Shown one piece after another: positions 7,725 through 16,146 of a stretch of 64,000 bases of DNA. Origin of the DNA: UBA2160 sp964588665. GTDB lineage: Bacteria > Chloroflexota > Dehalococcoidia > Lucifugimonadales > UBA1123. The notes beneath the pieces were generated by a model. The model had not been told where the DNA came from and made no database searches. It worked only from the letters and a program-made list of their open reading frames with translations. The translations under genes were made by a program, and so were the position numbers. The stretch is taken from contig CAZPQQ010000001.1 of NCBI GenBank assembly GCA_964588665.1, positions 73,063 through 137,062 on the forward strand, given 5' to 3'. How positions within the stretch are numbered: position 1 is the first letter of the stretch; each line of letters starts with the position of its first letter.

Positions 7725-7786
7725 CCTGCAACGGCATCGACCGACGAGCGACGTATTGTAGCGTTCGTCGGTCGATGCGTTGCCGG
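7725..7786. terminator. Long hairpin between convergent genes
   Basis: The arm GCATCGACCGACGA (7734-7747) pairs perfectly with TCGTCGGTCGATGC (7765-7778). The stem extends outward past a one-base bulge through GCAACG/CGTTGC. It lies between the ends of the rightward paralogue and the leftward flavin reductase. There is no T tract, so it may act as a bidirectional RNA-stabilising or factor-assisted terminator. Confidence 0.5.
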
Positions 7787-7820
7787 TAGACGGAACGAAC
7801 CGAAGGAGATTGCCCGCGCG

Positions 7821-8396
7821 TCAGCCAGCCTTGGCAGGCTGGCCTCGTTTGAATTCAACAGAGCCTTTGGACGACGCGTAGTAGTCTTCGCCCAGGTAGA
7901 GGATCGGCTGCACAGCGTCGAGATCGAGAAGCCCTTCGGCTCCGAACGCCGAGGGCTCCCACTGGACGGCCACAATCTCTCCGAGGAAGACGTCGTGGTC
8001 GCCGTACGTGTGCTGTCCGACGACCTTGCATTCGTAAGCGGCCTGCGCGTCCGAAAGAACGGACGCTTTCACCTGGTTTCCGGGCTGGCTCTCGATGTCG
8101 AGCTCGCTGAACTTGTCGATGTCCGCGCCGCTGCATCCGGCAATCTGAGCCACCAGCGACCCGCTCTCCATCGGCATGAAGTTTACTGTGAACTCGCCCG
8201 AATCCACGATGAGTCCGTGAGTGAACCGCTTCGGCGATATCGACACTAGGTAGATCGGCGTCTCGCGAGATATAGCGGTGTGCCAGGCGACGGCCATCGC
8301 GTTGTCTCGACCGTTGGCGTGGGTCGTCACAATCGTCGCCCCCGCAGGGTAATGGTAGTAGTAGCTGTCCAGCTCCGTCCGTACGATCTTTGTCAT
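7821..8396 (-). CDS. Flavin reductase-like domain protein
   Basis: 191-residue member of the flavin reductase-like FMN-binding split-barrel family. Typical elements are the early PAGATIVTTH strand, AWHTAISRETPIYLVSI with the FMN-contacting segment, GEFTVNFMP and HDVFLGEIVAV. Such proteins bind FMN and reduce flavin with NAD(P)H, or serve as the reductase component of a monooxygenase. No partner oxygenase lies next to it. Start ATG at 8396, GGAGGC upstream. Confidence 0.9.
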   Translation of the reverse strand: MTKIVRTELDSYYYHYPAGATIVTTHANGRDNAMAVAWHTAISRETPIYLVSISPKRFTHGLIVDSGEFTVNFMPMESGSLVAQIAGCSGADIDKFSELDIESQPGNQVKASVLSDAQAAYECKVVGQHTYGDHDVFLGEIVAVQWEPSAFGAEGLLDLDAVQPILYLGEDYYASSKGSVEFKRGQPAKAG

Positions 8397-8603
8397 CCAA
8401 TGCCTCCGGTTGGTTGCGTAAGTCGCATTCTGTCAGATGGCAGAAGCGGTGGCAATGGACCGTAAGATCCTGCAGGGGCCGCCCGACATCGCCGAGTGAG
8501 CTTCGGAGATTGGACGCTCTGTCCGGCTAGCATCTCTTGCGACCTTCCACTAGAATTCGCCTACTAGAGAATATGGCGACGACGCGCATGAGGAGGGCAC
8601 ATC

Positions 8604-9104
8604 ATGCTGGGGAACCTGAACGAGATACTACCGGAGCCAATCAGCGACGAAAGCCGGAAGATCATCCTGGAGCTGCTGAAGCGGAAGATGACGGGCTCGG
8701 CGGATCTCGCCGTGCGTCTCCTGCACGCCATGGAAGATCGCTTCGGACCAGAGGCTCGCGACGTGATGCGCCAGATGGCGGCCAGTCCGTCGGCTACACC
8801 TCGTGATGTCGTGGGCGATCCCGCTGCTGACCTCCGCGACTTCACCTCCGCCCTGGAACGGAACTGCGTCGGTTCTCATCGGTGGGAGCGAATCACGGAC
8901 GAGCCGGACCGCGTCGGTTACCTGTTCTTCGGTTGCTTGTGGGCCGAAATCTACCGCGACCTCGGCGAGCCGGAGCTGGGTTTCGCCTTTTGCGCCACCG
9001 ACGAGCCTAATGTCAGAGCCCACAACCCCGACCTCGGTTTCACCAGGACGAAGGTGCTGATGAACGGTGACGAGGCCTGCAACCACGTCTTCTTCGTCGA
9101 ATAG
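8604..9104 (+). CDS. L-2-amino-thiazoline-4-carboxylic acid hydrolase-like protein
   Basis: 166 residues. The C-terminal half matches the ATC-hydrolase family (PF14196-like): FGCLWAEIYRDLGEPELG, FCATDEP and a closing L-M-N-G-D-E-A-C-N-H segment with conserved Cys and His. The N-terminus is helical. In Pseudomonas the family opens the thiazoline ring on the way to L-cysteine; many members act on unknown substrates. ATG at 8604 with AGGAGGG upstream. No cysteine-pathway neighbours. Confidence 0.75.
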   Translation: MLGNLNEILPEPISDESRKIILELLKRKMTGSADLAVRLLHAMEDRFGPEARDVMRQMAASPSATPRDVVGDPAADLRDFTSALERNCVGSHRWERITDEPDRVGYLFFGCLWAEIYRDLGEPELGFAFCATDEPNVRAHNPDLGFTRTKVLMNGDEACNHVFFVE

Positions 9105-9406
9105 TGGCATGTGGAAACAACGGCATACAGGCGAATGAGCGGGGATCGGCATTGACTTGTGGTTGACTCGCCAAGCTCAAGATTCCCGTCTTCGCCAGAT
9201 ACCGCCTGATCGATTTCCAGGTTCGCCCAGCCGCCTTGGTCGCCTGACACGACGGACAGAATCGGACCGGCTAACAGATGCAGCGCAAGAGATCCCCGGA
9301 TTCCCAACTATGCCGTCTCGCGGAACAACGCTGGCGCCATGTTCCGGATTGACGTTACCCTGGAGTAGCGGCTTTCCTTGGTTGGCGGTTCGTTGACGAG
9401 TTGGGT
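9105..9406. other. Intergenic stretch, no gene recognised
   Basis: About 300 bases with only short frames lacking ribosome sites. Presumably carries the promoter of the TPR lipoprotein gene at 9407. Confidence 0.35.
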
Positions 9407-10039
9407 ATGAATAGGCACACGTTTTGTACAATCGGAATTGCTCTCGTGGCATCTCTGGCCGCGGCGTGCGGGGGCTTGAGCGAGGCCGAGGAGCACTACT
9501 ACGCCGGAGTGACGCTTCAGGGACGAGAACATCTCAGACAGGCGATCGAAGAATATACCGAGGCCATCGTAGCCGAACCGGAGTATGCCGAGGCGTTCCA
9601 CAACAGGGGCGTTGCGCACGCGAATCTCCGTCATTACCAGCTTGCAATCGAGGACCTGGACGAAGCCATTCGGCTCGACCCCGAGGCTACCCGAATCTAC
9701 GCAAGCCGCGGTTCCGTGTACGACGGTGTTGGTCAACACAAAAGGGCGATCGAGGATTTCGACGAGGCCATCCGCCTGGACCCGCAGTTCACCATCGCCT
9801 ACGCGAGCCGCGCCTCCGCCCACGGAGAGCTTGGACAGTTCCAGAGCGCAATAGACGACCTCGATGAGGCGATCCGACTCGACCCTCAATTCGCCGCCGC
9901 CTATGCCGTGCGCGCCTTGGCATTTACTCAACTAGGTCGAGACGCTGAAGCCCAGGCAGACTCTGCCCGCGCAACGGAACTCGGGTTCGACTCCGTGGAG
10001 TTGGAAGAAGAGTTCGACAAGCTCAAGGCGCAACGGTAG
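9407..10039 (+). CDS. TPR-repeat lipoprotein
   Basis: 210 residues. The signal peptide ends in a lipobox (LAAAC), so the mature protein is probably lipid-anchored outside the membrane. It then has at least four tetratricopeptide repeats of about 34 residues with the pattern A-I-x-D-x-D-E-A-I-R-L-D-P. TPR arrays mediate protein-protein contacts. Start ATG at 9407; a TTG two codons upstream is possible. A second protein of the same design is at 22287-22925. Confidence 0.85.
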   Translation: MNRHTFCTIGIALVASLAAACGGLSEAEEHYYAGVTLQGREHLRQAIEEYTEAIVAEPEYAEAFHNRGVAHANLRHYQLAIEDLDEAIRLDPEATRIYASRGSVYDGVGQHKRAIEDFDEAIRLDPQFTIAYASRASAHGELGQFQSAIDDLDEAIRLDPQFAAAYAVRALAFTQLGRDAEAQADSARATELGFDSVELEEEFDKLKAQR

Positions 10040-10186
10040 CGCAGCTTTCGCGTCGTCGTACTAGCACGAGAACCGCCTGGATATGGACGTAGGCGCCGCC
10101 CCTGCTGAAGTCCTGAGAGTTTCGTCAGTCGGGCGTCGCTGGTCATGGTCGCGCCGGCAGCGTGGGCATGGCCGGCCTCAGCAAAA

Positions 10187-10219
10187 CAAAAACCCCTCGG
10201 CGTGGACCAAGGGGCTTTC
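10187..10219 (-). terminator. Rho-independent terminator of the tRNA operon
   Basis: On the minus strand GCCCCTTGG pairs with CCGAGGGG around a six-base loop and is followed by TTTTTGTTTTG. It lies about 20 bases past the 3' end of tRNA-Cys, so it ends the leftward tRNA transcript. Confidence 0.85.
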
Positions 10220-10236
10220 AATTGCACCTGGATTGT

Positions 10237-10313
10237 TGGAGGCGACGGGCGGATTCGAACCGCCGAATAGAGGTTTTGCAGACCTCCGCCTTAGACCGCT
10301 TGGCTACGTCGCC
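10237..10313 (-). tRNA. tRNA-Cys (anticodon GCA)
   Basis: Acceptor stem GGCGACG (5' end at 10313) pairs with CGTCGCC (10247-10241). The discriminator is U, the normal identity base for tRNA-Cys, and CCA is encoded (10239-10237). The anticodon loop has GCA (10279-10277) and the T arm reads GGTTCGAATCC. Co-transcribed with the tRNA-Leu just upstream and followed by a terminator. Confidence 0.96.
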
Positions 10314-10345
10314 CCGTCATTGTTGCCCATACAGCGAACGATGGA

Positions 10346-10433
10346 TGGTGCCGAGGAGGAGACTCGAACTCCTACAGCCTGTTAGGCCACAGCGCCCTCA
10401 ACGCTGCGTGTCTACCAATTCCACCACCTCGGC
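10346..10433 (-). tRNA. tRNA-Leu (anticodon GAG)
   Basis: Class II tRNA with a long variable arm. Acceptor GCCGAGG (5' end at 10433) pairs with CCTCGGC (10356-10350), then A and encoded CCA. The anticodon is GAG (10399-10397), reading CUC/CUU. The T arm is AGTTCGAGTCT. First gene of the two-tRNA leftward unit. Confidence 0.96.
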
Positions 10434-10754
10434 ACGATGACCGTGAACGCTTGAGGGAACGCCTGCATTCACAGACTCGGGCACCGCCTTCATTATATCC
10501 AAAGGTCCGATTCATGTCCACAGGATGACGAATATCGGGCCGCGTGCGACGTCACGCTGCAGGCTCAGTCGCGCGGCACGCGCGACCCGCCTCGCGCCGT
10601 GGTTTATGACGACCGATTTGTGGAGCAGAATCGATGTCTGGGCGTCAATCGTGCGGCGCATCATCTCAGGGAGAGGGCGAACATACAGATCGACACTGGC
10701 TGAAAGAAGTTTGGTGGAGCGCTGGCGCTGATTGCCATCGCCGCGGTTGGCGCA
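10434..10754. other. Intergenic region upstream of the subtilase gene
   Basis: Contains the tRNA promoter on the minus strand and the leader of the subtilase on the plus strand. Its last 51 bases (10704-10754) are open in the subtilase frame and would encode a positively charged, hydrophobic signal peptide, but no standard start codon is present before the TGA at 10701. Confidence 0.5.
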
Positions 10755-12737
10755 GTGACGTTTTGGATTGGCGAGACGCCGGTCTTGACCGCCAAACCAG
10801 CCCATGCTCAGACCGCGACCTCAACCTCGGCGACGTTGCCAACGTCCGTCAAGCATGCGAAGTTCTCGTCGAACGTCGCCTTGCTGGCCGAGTACGGCTC
10901 TCGATTGCGGCGGGGGCGTGCGGCCTCGTTCTCCGGCCCGACGACGGGTGACGCACAGGTTCAGGCCATGATCGACGGCGGCCTGCTGCGGATGGACGCC
11001 GCCGGGCGGGTGCAGCTCTACGTGCGCTTGGCTCAACCCGGCGCGTCTGCGATCGTGGACCTGGAAGCATCGGGCGCGGCGATCGAGATCGAAGACGCAT
11101 CGAGAGCGCTGGTCCAACTGACCGTCTCGGTCGACAGGCTCGGCGACCTCGAAAGGCTCGATTCGGTGGCCTCGGTGCGGCTGCCGATCTACGGGCGCAC
11201 CAACGCAGGCTCAAAGCTCACCGAGGGCGACGCTGCGCTGAGTTTCAATGAACTCCGCAGCGCCCAGAGTGTGTCAGGCGCGGGCGTCACGGTCGGCTTG
11301 ATATCGGACGGCATTTTCGGCATCGTCGACGCCCTCGCGTCAGGCGATTTGCCGGCAACGGCGCTTAACCGGGACGGAGGCGGCAAGCTCGTCTCGACGA
11401 CGGGCGGCGTAACCGCGGTGTCGTTTCGGGCGGATGGAGACCTCGAGGCGGGGCTCTCCAGCGGGAGCAAAGGCGCGGAAGGCACGGCGATGCTCGAGAT
11501 CGTACACGACATCGCGCCGGATGCGAATCTGCGCTTCGCGAACTTCGCCACGGACATCGAGTTCAACGCGGCAGTCACCTACCTTGCCGCGACCAGCGAC
11601 GTTGTGATCGACGACATCGCGTGGTTCGGCCTGGCCTACGATCAGTCGAGTTCGATATCTGCCAACACGGCCGCGATGCTGAACCTGCTCGCCAATCCGA
11701 TTCGAGGCTACTACACGTCAGTGGGGAACCACGCACAACGGCACTACCAGGAGTTGTTCGCCGATTCGGGCCTGGACGGCACGGCGCTCGTGGGATTGGG
11801 CGGCGCCCTTCACCGGTTCGAGCAGACGGCTGACACCACCGATTGCAGGACGCTCGGCCCGGGCGTCTCAAATTACGTCGACCTGTTCAACGGCCAAACG
11901 GCGACGGTCTTTCTCTCGTGGGACGACACATTTGGCGCCGCGGCGAACGATTACGACATCTTCGTGCGCGACGGCGTGACGGGGGTCGTCGTCGCGTCCG
12001 GGATCACCGACAATCCGGGCGTGACGCTGGAACCGCTCGAAACGGTTGCTTTCACGAACACCTCCGGCGTCAAGCGAACTTTCGAGATACTCGTCCAGAA
12101 CTCCGCGAACCTGGCCAGCCCGAAAACCATCGAGATGTTCGTGTTTGGCGGCGTCTCGTGTCCCGACGGCTCGAAGCTGAACTTCAACACGCTGAGCAGC
12201 AGCGTGCCCGCCCAGGGCGACGCCGGGGGAGGTGTGGTCTCGGTAGGAGCGATCAACGCGTCAGACTCGGGACTCGACACAATCGAATCGTTCTCCAATC
12301 GCGGGCCGACCAACAATGGCGCCCTGAAGCCGGACGTATCGGCTGTGGACGGCGTGTCGGTGACCGGCTCGGGCGGATTCTCGTCCAGCTTCTTCGGGAC
12401 ATCCGCGTCAGCCCCTCACGTGGCTGCGCTAGCGGCGCTGCTCCTCGACCTCAAGCCTGGTTTGCAGGCCGGAGAGCCAGACGACAATCCGGCCGCGGAT
12501 CGAATCGCCCTCAGAGCAGCGATCGTCAACACCGCCGTCGACCTGGGCGACCCGGGACCTGACAACACGTTCGGCGCCGGACGCGTCAACGGAGCGTTGG
12601 CCGGACAGAGCCTCGTTCCGGCGCCGCAGCCAGTGCCCTCGCTGTCTGCGACCGGCCTTGCCGCCGCCTGGCTGGCCATGGCGATCGTCGTCGTGGCAGT
12701 GCTTCGGCGTAGATGGGTTGTGCGCGGAGCGAGGTGA
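10755..12737 (+). CDS. Subtilisin-like (S8) serine protease, secreted, with C-terminal membrane anchor
   Basis: About 660 residues from the GTG at 10755. The catalytic Asp lies in LISDGIFG (residue 185) and the Ser in FGTSASAP (residue 550). Where S8 enzymes have HGT, this one has EGTAMLEIVHD (Glu242), so the triad may be Ser-Glu-Asp as in sedolisins. A beta-rich insert with D-Y-D-I-F-V-R-D resembles a pre-peptidase domain. The C-terminus has a hydrophobic helix followed by RRR. The true N-terminus is uncertain: codons 10704-10754 continue the frame as a signal peptide with AHA cleavage site, but lack a standard start codon. Confidence 0.85.
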   Translation: MTFWIGETPVLTAKPAHAQTATSTSATLPTSVKHAKFSSNVALLAEYGSRLRRGRAASFSGPTTGDAQVQAMIDGGLLRMDAAGRVQLYVRLAQPGASAIVDLEASGAAIEIEDASRALVQLTVSVDRLGDLERLDSVASVRLPIYGRTNAGSKLTEGDAALSFNELRSAQSVSGAGVTVGLISDGIFGIVDALASGDLPATALNRDGGGKLVSTTGGVTAVSFRADGDLEAGLSSGSKGAEGTAMLEIVHDIAPDANLRFANFATDIEFNAAVTYLAATSDVVIDDIAWFGLAYDQSSSISANTAAMLNLLANPIRGYYTSVGNHAQRHYQELFADSGLDGTALVGLGGALHRFEQTADTTDCRTLGPGVSNYVDLFNGQTATVFLSWDDTFGAAANDYDIFVRDGVTGVVVASGITDNPGVTLEPLETVAFTNTSGVKRTFEILVQNSANLASPKTIEMFVFGGVSCPDGSKLNFNTLSSSVPAQGDAGGGVVSVGAINASDSGLDTIESFSNRGPTNNGALKPDVSAVDGVSVTGSGGFSSSFFGTSASAPHVAALAALLLDLKPGLQAGEPDDNPAADRIALRAAIVNTAVDLGDPGPDNTFGAGRVNGALAGQSLVPAPQPVPSLSATGLAAAWLAMAIVVVAVLRRRWVVRGAR

Positions 12738-12754
12738 AATAGAGTGAGAAGCAG

Positions 12755-12930
12755 GCTGGGCCTGAAGACCCAGGCCACGGGCGTGTACATCACAGGTGCT
12801 CTGGCCGTTCACTGCCAAGCTGTGTGAATCCACGCTGGGCCTGAAGATCATGCCTCAGGCAGATTCGCCCAAGGCGAACCCAGGCCACCGACGTGTCCAC
12901 CACGGGTGCTCTGGCCGTTTACGGCCAAGC
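12755..12930 (+). repeat. Pair of imperfect direct repeats
   Basis: A 50-base block at 12771-12820 recurs at 12881-12930 with about 85% identity by eye. Both are preceded by GCTGGGCCTGAAG (12755 and 12834), but the second copy has about 30 extra bases in between. Each block ends in a small palindrome (TGGCCGTTTACGGCCA in copy 2). They lie between the convergent ends of the protease and ribonuclease genes. Confidence 0.65.
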
Positions 12931-12945
12931 GTTGCGCAGCTCTCT

Positions 12946-14970
12946 CTACTGCGCCACCACGAATTGCCCCACTCGGCGCCATAGGTCGACGCCGTGTAGT
13001 CGCAGAGTCACGGTCTCTCCGGGAGCGGCCGTGCTGGGCAGCGCCGCGCGGACTCTGAAAGGGTAGTCGTTTAGCTCCAGCGAACCGGGGCGGTTCTGGG
13101 CGTTCTCCAGAACCATGGCATCGAACAGGCTTTCCTCGCCCATCTCCTCCAGCTCTCGCCTTTGGCGGTCGAGGTATTTGAGCAGCCAGTAGGTTCGCCG
13201 TTGCTCTTCCAGCCGCCCGAGCTCGCGGATCTGAACGTCCGCCCGTTGCGCCACCGATGCGATGGCCTCTTCGTCGTACAGATGCTCGCCGGTTTCCAGG
13301 AAGTGGGAGATCTGTCGTTGGACCACGAGGTCGGGGTAGCGCCGCAACGGCGACGAGGCCTGTATGTACGCGGGCACGCCGAGACCGCCGTGAGCGCCTG
13401 GTTCGATGTTGATCGTCGCGGGCGCCATCTTGCGAACGATCGAGTACCAACGCAGAGGACCCTCGGGGGTTTGGGCGATCACGTCGCGGACGTCCGGCGC
13501 CTTCTGCGACCGGTACGGCGCGGGTAGTTTGTTCTGTTTGCAGTACTCGGCCAGCAGCGAATTGCACAGGATCATGTACTCGGCCACCATGTTCCGAGCC
13601 GGGGCCGAGCGCGCGACGACTCGGACGGAAACGTCGCCGTCCGTGGTTACCTTGATAGACAGCTCGTCCCGTTCGAGGTTCAGCGCGCCCGCCGCTTCCC
13701 GTTGAGCGCGCAATGCTCTCGAAAGAGTCTCCAGCGCCGTCAGCGATTCGTGCATCGGAGCGTCCGAGTCCGTCAACGCCGCGTCGACCTCTTCGTACGG
13801 AAGCGCCGCCCGACTTTCGACCACTGAGGACGCGACCTCCCAGTCCAGCACTTTGCCTTCCGAATCCAGGCGGGCCAACACGCTCAGGGCCGGGCGTTGC
13901 AACCCTGGATTCAGACTGCCTTTGTCGGCGCTGACAGACGGGGGCAGCATCGAGATCGTGCGCTCGGGCAGATATAGGGTGGACATCCGCCTGTCGGCCT
14001 CGATGTCGAGGGCCGACTCGCGTGCGACCACTGTGCCGGCGTCGGTGATGTGTATGCCGACCTTGTACACGGCGCCAGACCCGTCGCCAGCTTCCACCGC
14101 CTCGATCGACAACCCGTCGTCGCGGTCCCGCGTGCCCTTGTCGTCGATGGTGACTACCCCCAGGTGCGTGAGGTCTCGGCGGCCGGGCGCATCGAGCGGA
14201 GGCGCCACGACCAAGGCATCGGCTTCGGCAGTCGTTGCGTCGTCGAACTCGATGGGAATCGACGCCCGCTCCAGGTCCAAGCACTCGTCCTCGTCGATAA
14301 ACCCGACCTTCGTCAGCGCCAAATAAGCCGCTCGCTGAGGGTCGCGTGCGCCGGGCGCGAAGGACTGGAGGAACTTTTTCGCGGCCCCGGCCCTGGTGTA
14401 ATCGTCGCCATGGAGGACCAGTCCGCGAAGCTGTTCGAGCAGGTTTGTCTGATGAGCGCTCGGATCCTCGGGCATCTTGCCTGACCCAAGCTTGCTCGCC
14501 AGCTCCTCGCCCTCGATTCGGTTGCGCTCCCGTCGGAGCCTTCGGGCCAACATCTCGGCAACGTCTTCCCGAGACCTGGCCGCGTATTCGCCGCCCTCTT
14601 TCGTAAACCGAAGGTCGTCGCGGGAAAGGTGCAAGAGCAGGCCGACGAGCTGACCCGGTGTCGGAGCCGTGCTCCAGTAGAGTTCGGCAATGTCGGATAA
14701 GGGCATCGTCCCTTCGTCGTCGCACACGATGTCCCAGAGTTCCTCGAGGTCCACGCGCGCCGCGACACCCTCTGCCTCCAGGGCCAATGCCTCCACCTCA
14801 TCGTGACTGCTCGCGGAAAGGCCAGTCTCCAACAGAACCCGAGCGAACGGCAATCGCGCCTCGCGGTTCCTGCCGATGGCGATCCGAACGCGCTGCGTAT
14901 CCATGTCGACGCATCGGCCCAAACCGGGTCCGCCGCTGAGCTGTACGACGAGGATGTCCCCTGGCTTCAT
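12946..14970 (-). CDS. RNB-domain exoribonuclease (RNase II/R family)
   Basis: 674 residues. The N-terminus has a small beta domain (KPGDILVVQLSGG) and a helical region. The RNB catalytic domain carries the acidic metal-binding cluster GTRDRDDGLSIE, the family's D-x-D-D motif. The C-terminus has an S1-like OB fold. Such enzymes degrade RNA 3' to 5' in the cytoplasm. ATG at 14970 follows GGAGGACC. The gene is complete, transcribed leftward and ends near the repeat pair at 12755-12930. Confidence 0.92.
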   Translation of the reverse strand: MKPGDILVVQLSGGPGLGRCVDMDTQRVRIAIGRNREARLPFARVLLETGLSASSHDEVEALALEAEGVAARVDLEELWDIVCDDEGTMPLSDIAELYWSTAPTPGQLVGLLLHLSRDDLRFTKEGGEYAARSREDVAEMLARRLRRERNRIEGEELASKLGSGKMPEDPSAHQTNLLEQLRGLVLHGDDYTRAGAAKKFLQSFAPGARDPQRAAYLALTKVGFIDEDECLDLERASIPIEFDDATTAEADALVVAPPLDAPGRRDLTHLGVVTIDDKGTRDRDDGLSIEAVEAGDGSGAVYKVGIHITDAGTVVARESALDIEADRRMSTLYLPERTISMLPPSVSADKGSLNPGLQRPALSVLARLDSEGKVLDWEVASSVVESRAALPYEEVDAALTDSDAPMHESLTALETLSRALRAQREAAGALNLERDELSIKVTTDGDVSVRVVARSAPARNMVAEYMILCNSLLAEYCKQNKLPAPYRSQKAPDVRDVIAQTPEGPLRWYSIVRKMAPATINIEPGAHGGLGVPAYIQASSPLRRYPDLVVQRQISHFLETGEHLYDEEAIASVAQRADVQIRELGRLEEQRRTYWLLKYLDRQRRELEEMGEESLFDAMVLENAQNRPGSLELNDYPFRVRAALPSTAAPGETVTLRLHGVDLWRRVGQFVVAQ

Positions 14971-15351
14971 CGGTCCTCCGGATTCTGGTTCAGATGAGCG
15001 CAATATGTCGCTCGAAATCGACCGTCCACATCATAGCCGAATTCGGGCGCGCCTTGCCGTGGCGGGCATCATGCGGAGCAAGTCGGTGCTGACCGCGCTT
15101 TAGACTAGTGTCAGCCACGGCACGTGAGGCCGCACACTTTGCTAACGTGAAGTACAGAGAGGGCGAGTTCGACGTATGTCGACGAATCAGCGGAGCACGA
15201 CCCATCCGGGGATGCTCTGGTCCTTCAGGGCCGAGCCAGAATCGCGACCGATCTCGGCGAACGCTCTGGCCGACCCGTCAGTGCCCGGCCTTCACGCGAA
15301 CAGTGTCCCGAATCGATCGGAACACCGACTTTTCGACACGGACGGTCTTAA
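14971..15351. other. Divergent intergenic region
   Basis: Holds the promoter of the RNB gene. A 61-codon frame at 15176-15361 with a GAGGG site overlaps the next gene by ten bases and could be a leader peptide, but nothing in it is recognisable. Confidence 0.35.
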
Positions 15352-15885
15352 GTGCACGTAGTCGTAACGTTCATGATAAGCATGGCCATCATGCTGTCGG
15401 TGGTGCTCACCGTCGGCGATTCGCTGATCGAGACCTTCGGCGACGTTTCGACCGAATGGGTCGGGCAGCAAGACAGGATCGAAGACCAGGCGGACACGCG
15501 CGTAACCGGCCCGTTCGGACTCGAGATCACCGCGAGTTCCACCGTGCAGGTCACACTCATCAACGACGGCAAAGAGCCCCTGGCAATGTTCGACGACTGG
15601 GATCTCATTTTCGAAGTCCAAGAATCCCCAGGCATCGACGTGGTCTATCTCACCTACAGCTCGACGACGCCTCCGGCCACCGGCGCCTGGGCAATCGAGG
15701 GTCTTTACCTGAACGCTTCTTCATCGACTCCCGAGATCGTGGAGCCCGGTGTATTCAACCCCGGCGAGGAGATGGTCATCATCGCGAACCCGTCCCCTTC
15801 GGTCGTCGCCGACACGTACGACCGAATCACCTTCGTGACAGACAACGGAACAGTAACGAAAGTGATCTTCAAGGTGAACCCGTAG
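15352..15885 (+). CDS. Archaellum-stator-like (FlaF/FlaG-type) secreted beta-sandwich protein
   Basis: 177 residues. A single N-terminal membrane helix (VVTFMISMAIMLSVVLTV) is followed by a charged linker and a beta-sandwich with V-T-L-I-N-D-G and W-D-L-I-F-E-V. This resembles archaeal FlaF/FlaG or archaellin-type domains: N-terminal helix, then a Cu-protein-like sandwich containing a T-N/D-x-G motif. In archaea these bind the S-layer or form the filament. No other archaellum or type IV pilus gene is nearby. GTG at 15352 has no obvious ribosome site; a stop directly precedes it. Assignment by fold pattern only. Confidence 0.5.
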   Translation: MHVVVTFMISMAIMLSVVLTVGDSLIETFGDVSTEWVGQQDRIEDQADTRVTGPFGLEITASSTVQVTLINDGKEPLAMFDDWDLIFEVQESPGIDVVYLTYSSTTPPATGAWAIEGLYLNASSSTPEIVEPGVFNPGEEMVIIANPSPSVVADTYDRITFVTDNGTVTKVIFKVNP

Positions 15886-15938
15886 GGGCAAACGACAGCC
15901 CAATCTAGGCCATATTCTCCTCGACACGTTCAAATTAC

Positions 15939-15988
15939 TCCGTTCGTGGTGAGCCTTATTCCGTTCGTGGTGAGCCTGTCGAACCACC
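15939..15988 (+). repeat. Dispersed palindromic element, two half-copies
   Basis: Two adjacent copies of CCGTTCGTGGTGAGCC, the second extended to GTCGAACCACC. Same core as elements at 21075, 49659-50141 and 51957-52250. Not protein-coding. Confidence 0.7.
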
Positions 15989-16146
15989 TTGCCGCGCCAA
16001 ATTCCTCAATTCATAACGCGCGTTCGTCACCGCCCTCAACGAGCTCCACAACCTCTCGTCCTCATGCGCCCCGCCCTCGAACCTTGCCCGAATTCGCCTC
16101 CCGCTGATACGCTTCCCGAAATCGTCAATCGGCAAGGAGACCGCCC

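Noticed and set aside
12848..14725. A 625-codon frame overlapping the RNB gene
   Set aside because: Arg/Gly/Pro-rich translation without motifs; the other frame on the same strand gives a perfect RNB protein.
15176..15361. 61-codon frame upstream of the archaellum-like gene
   Set aside because: Has a weak ribosome site but no recognisable motif; could be a leader peptide but cannot be supported.
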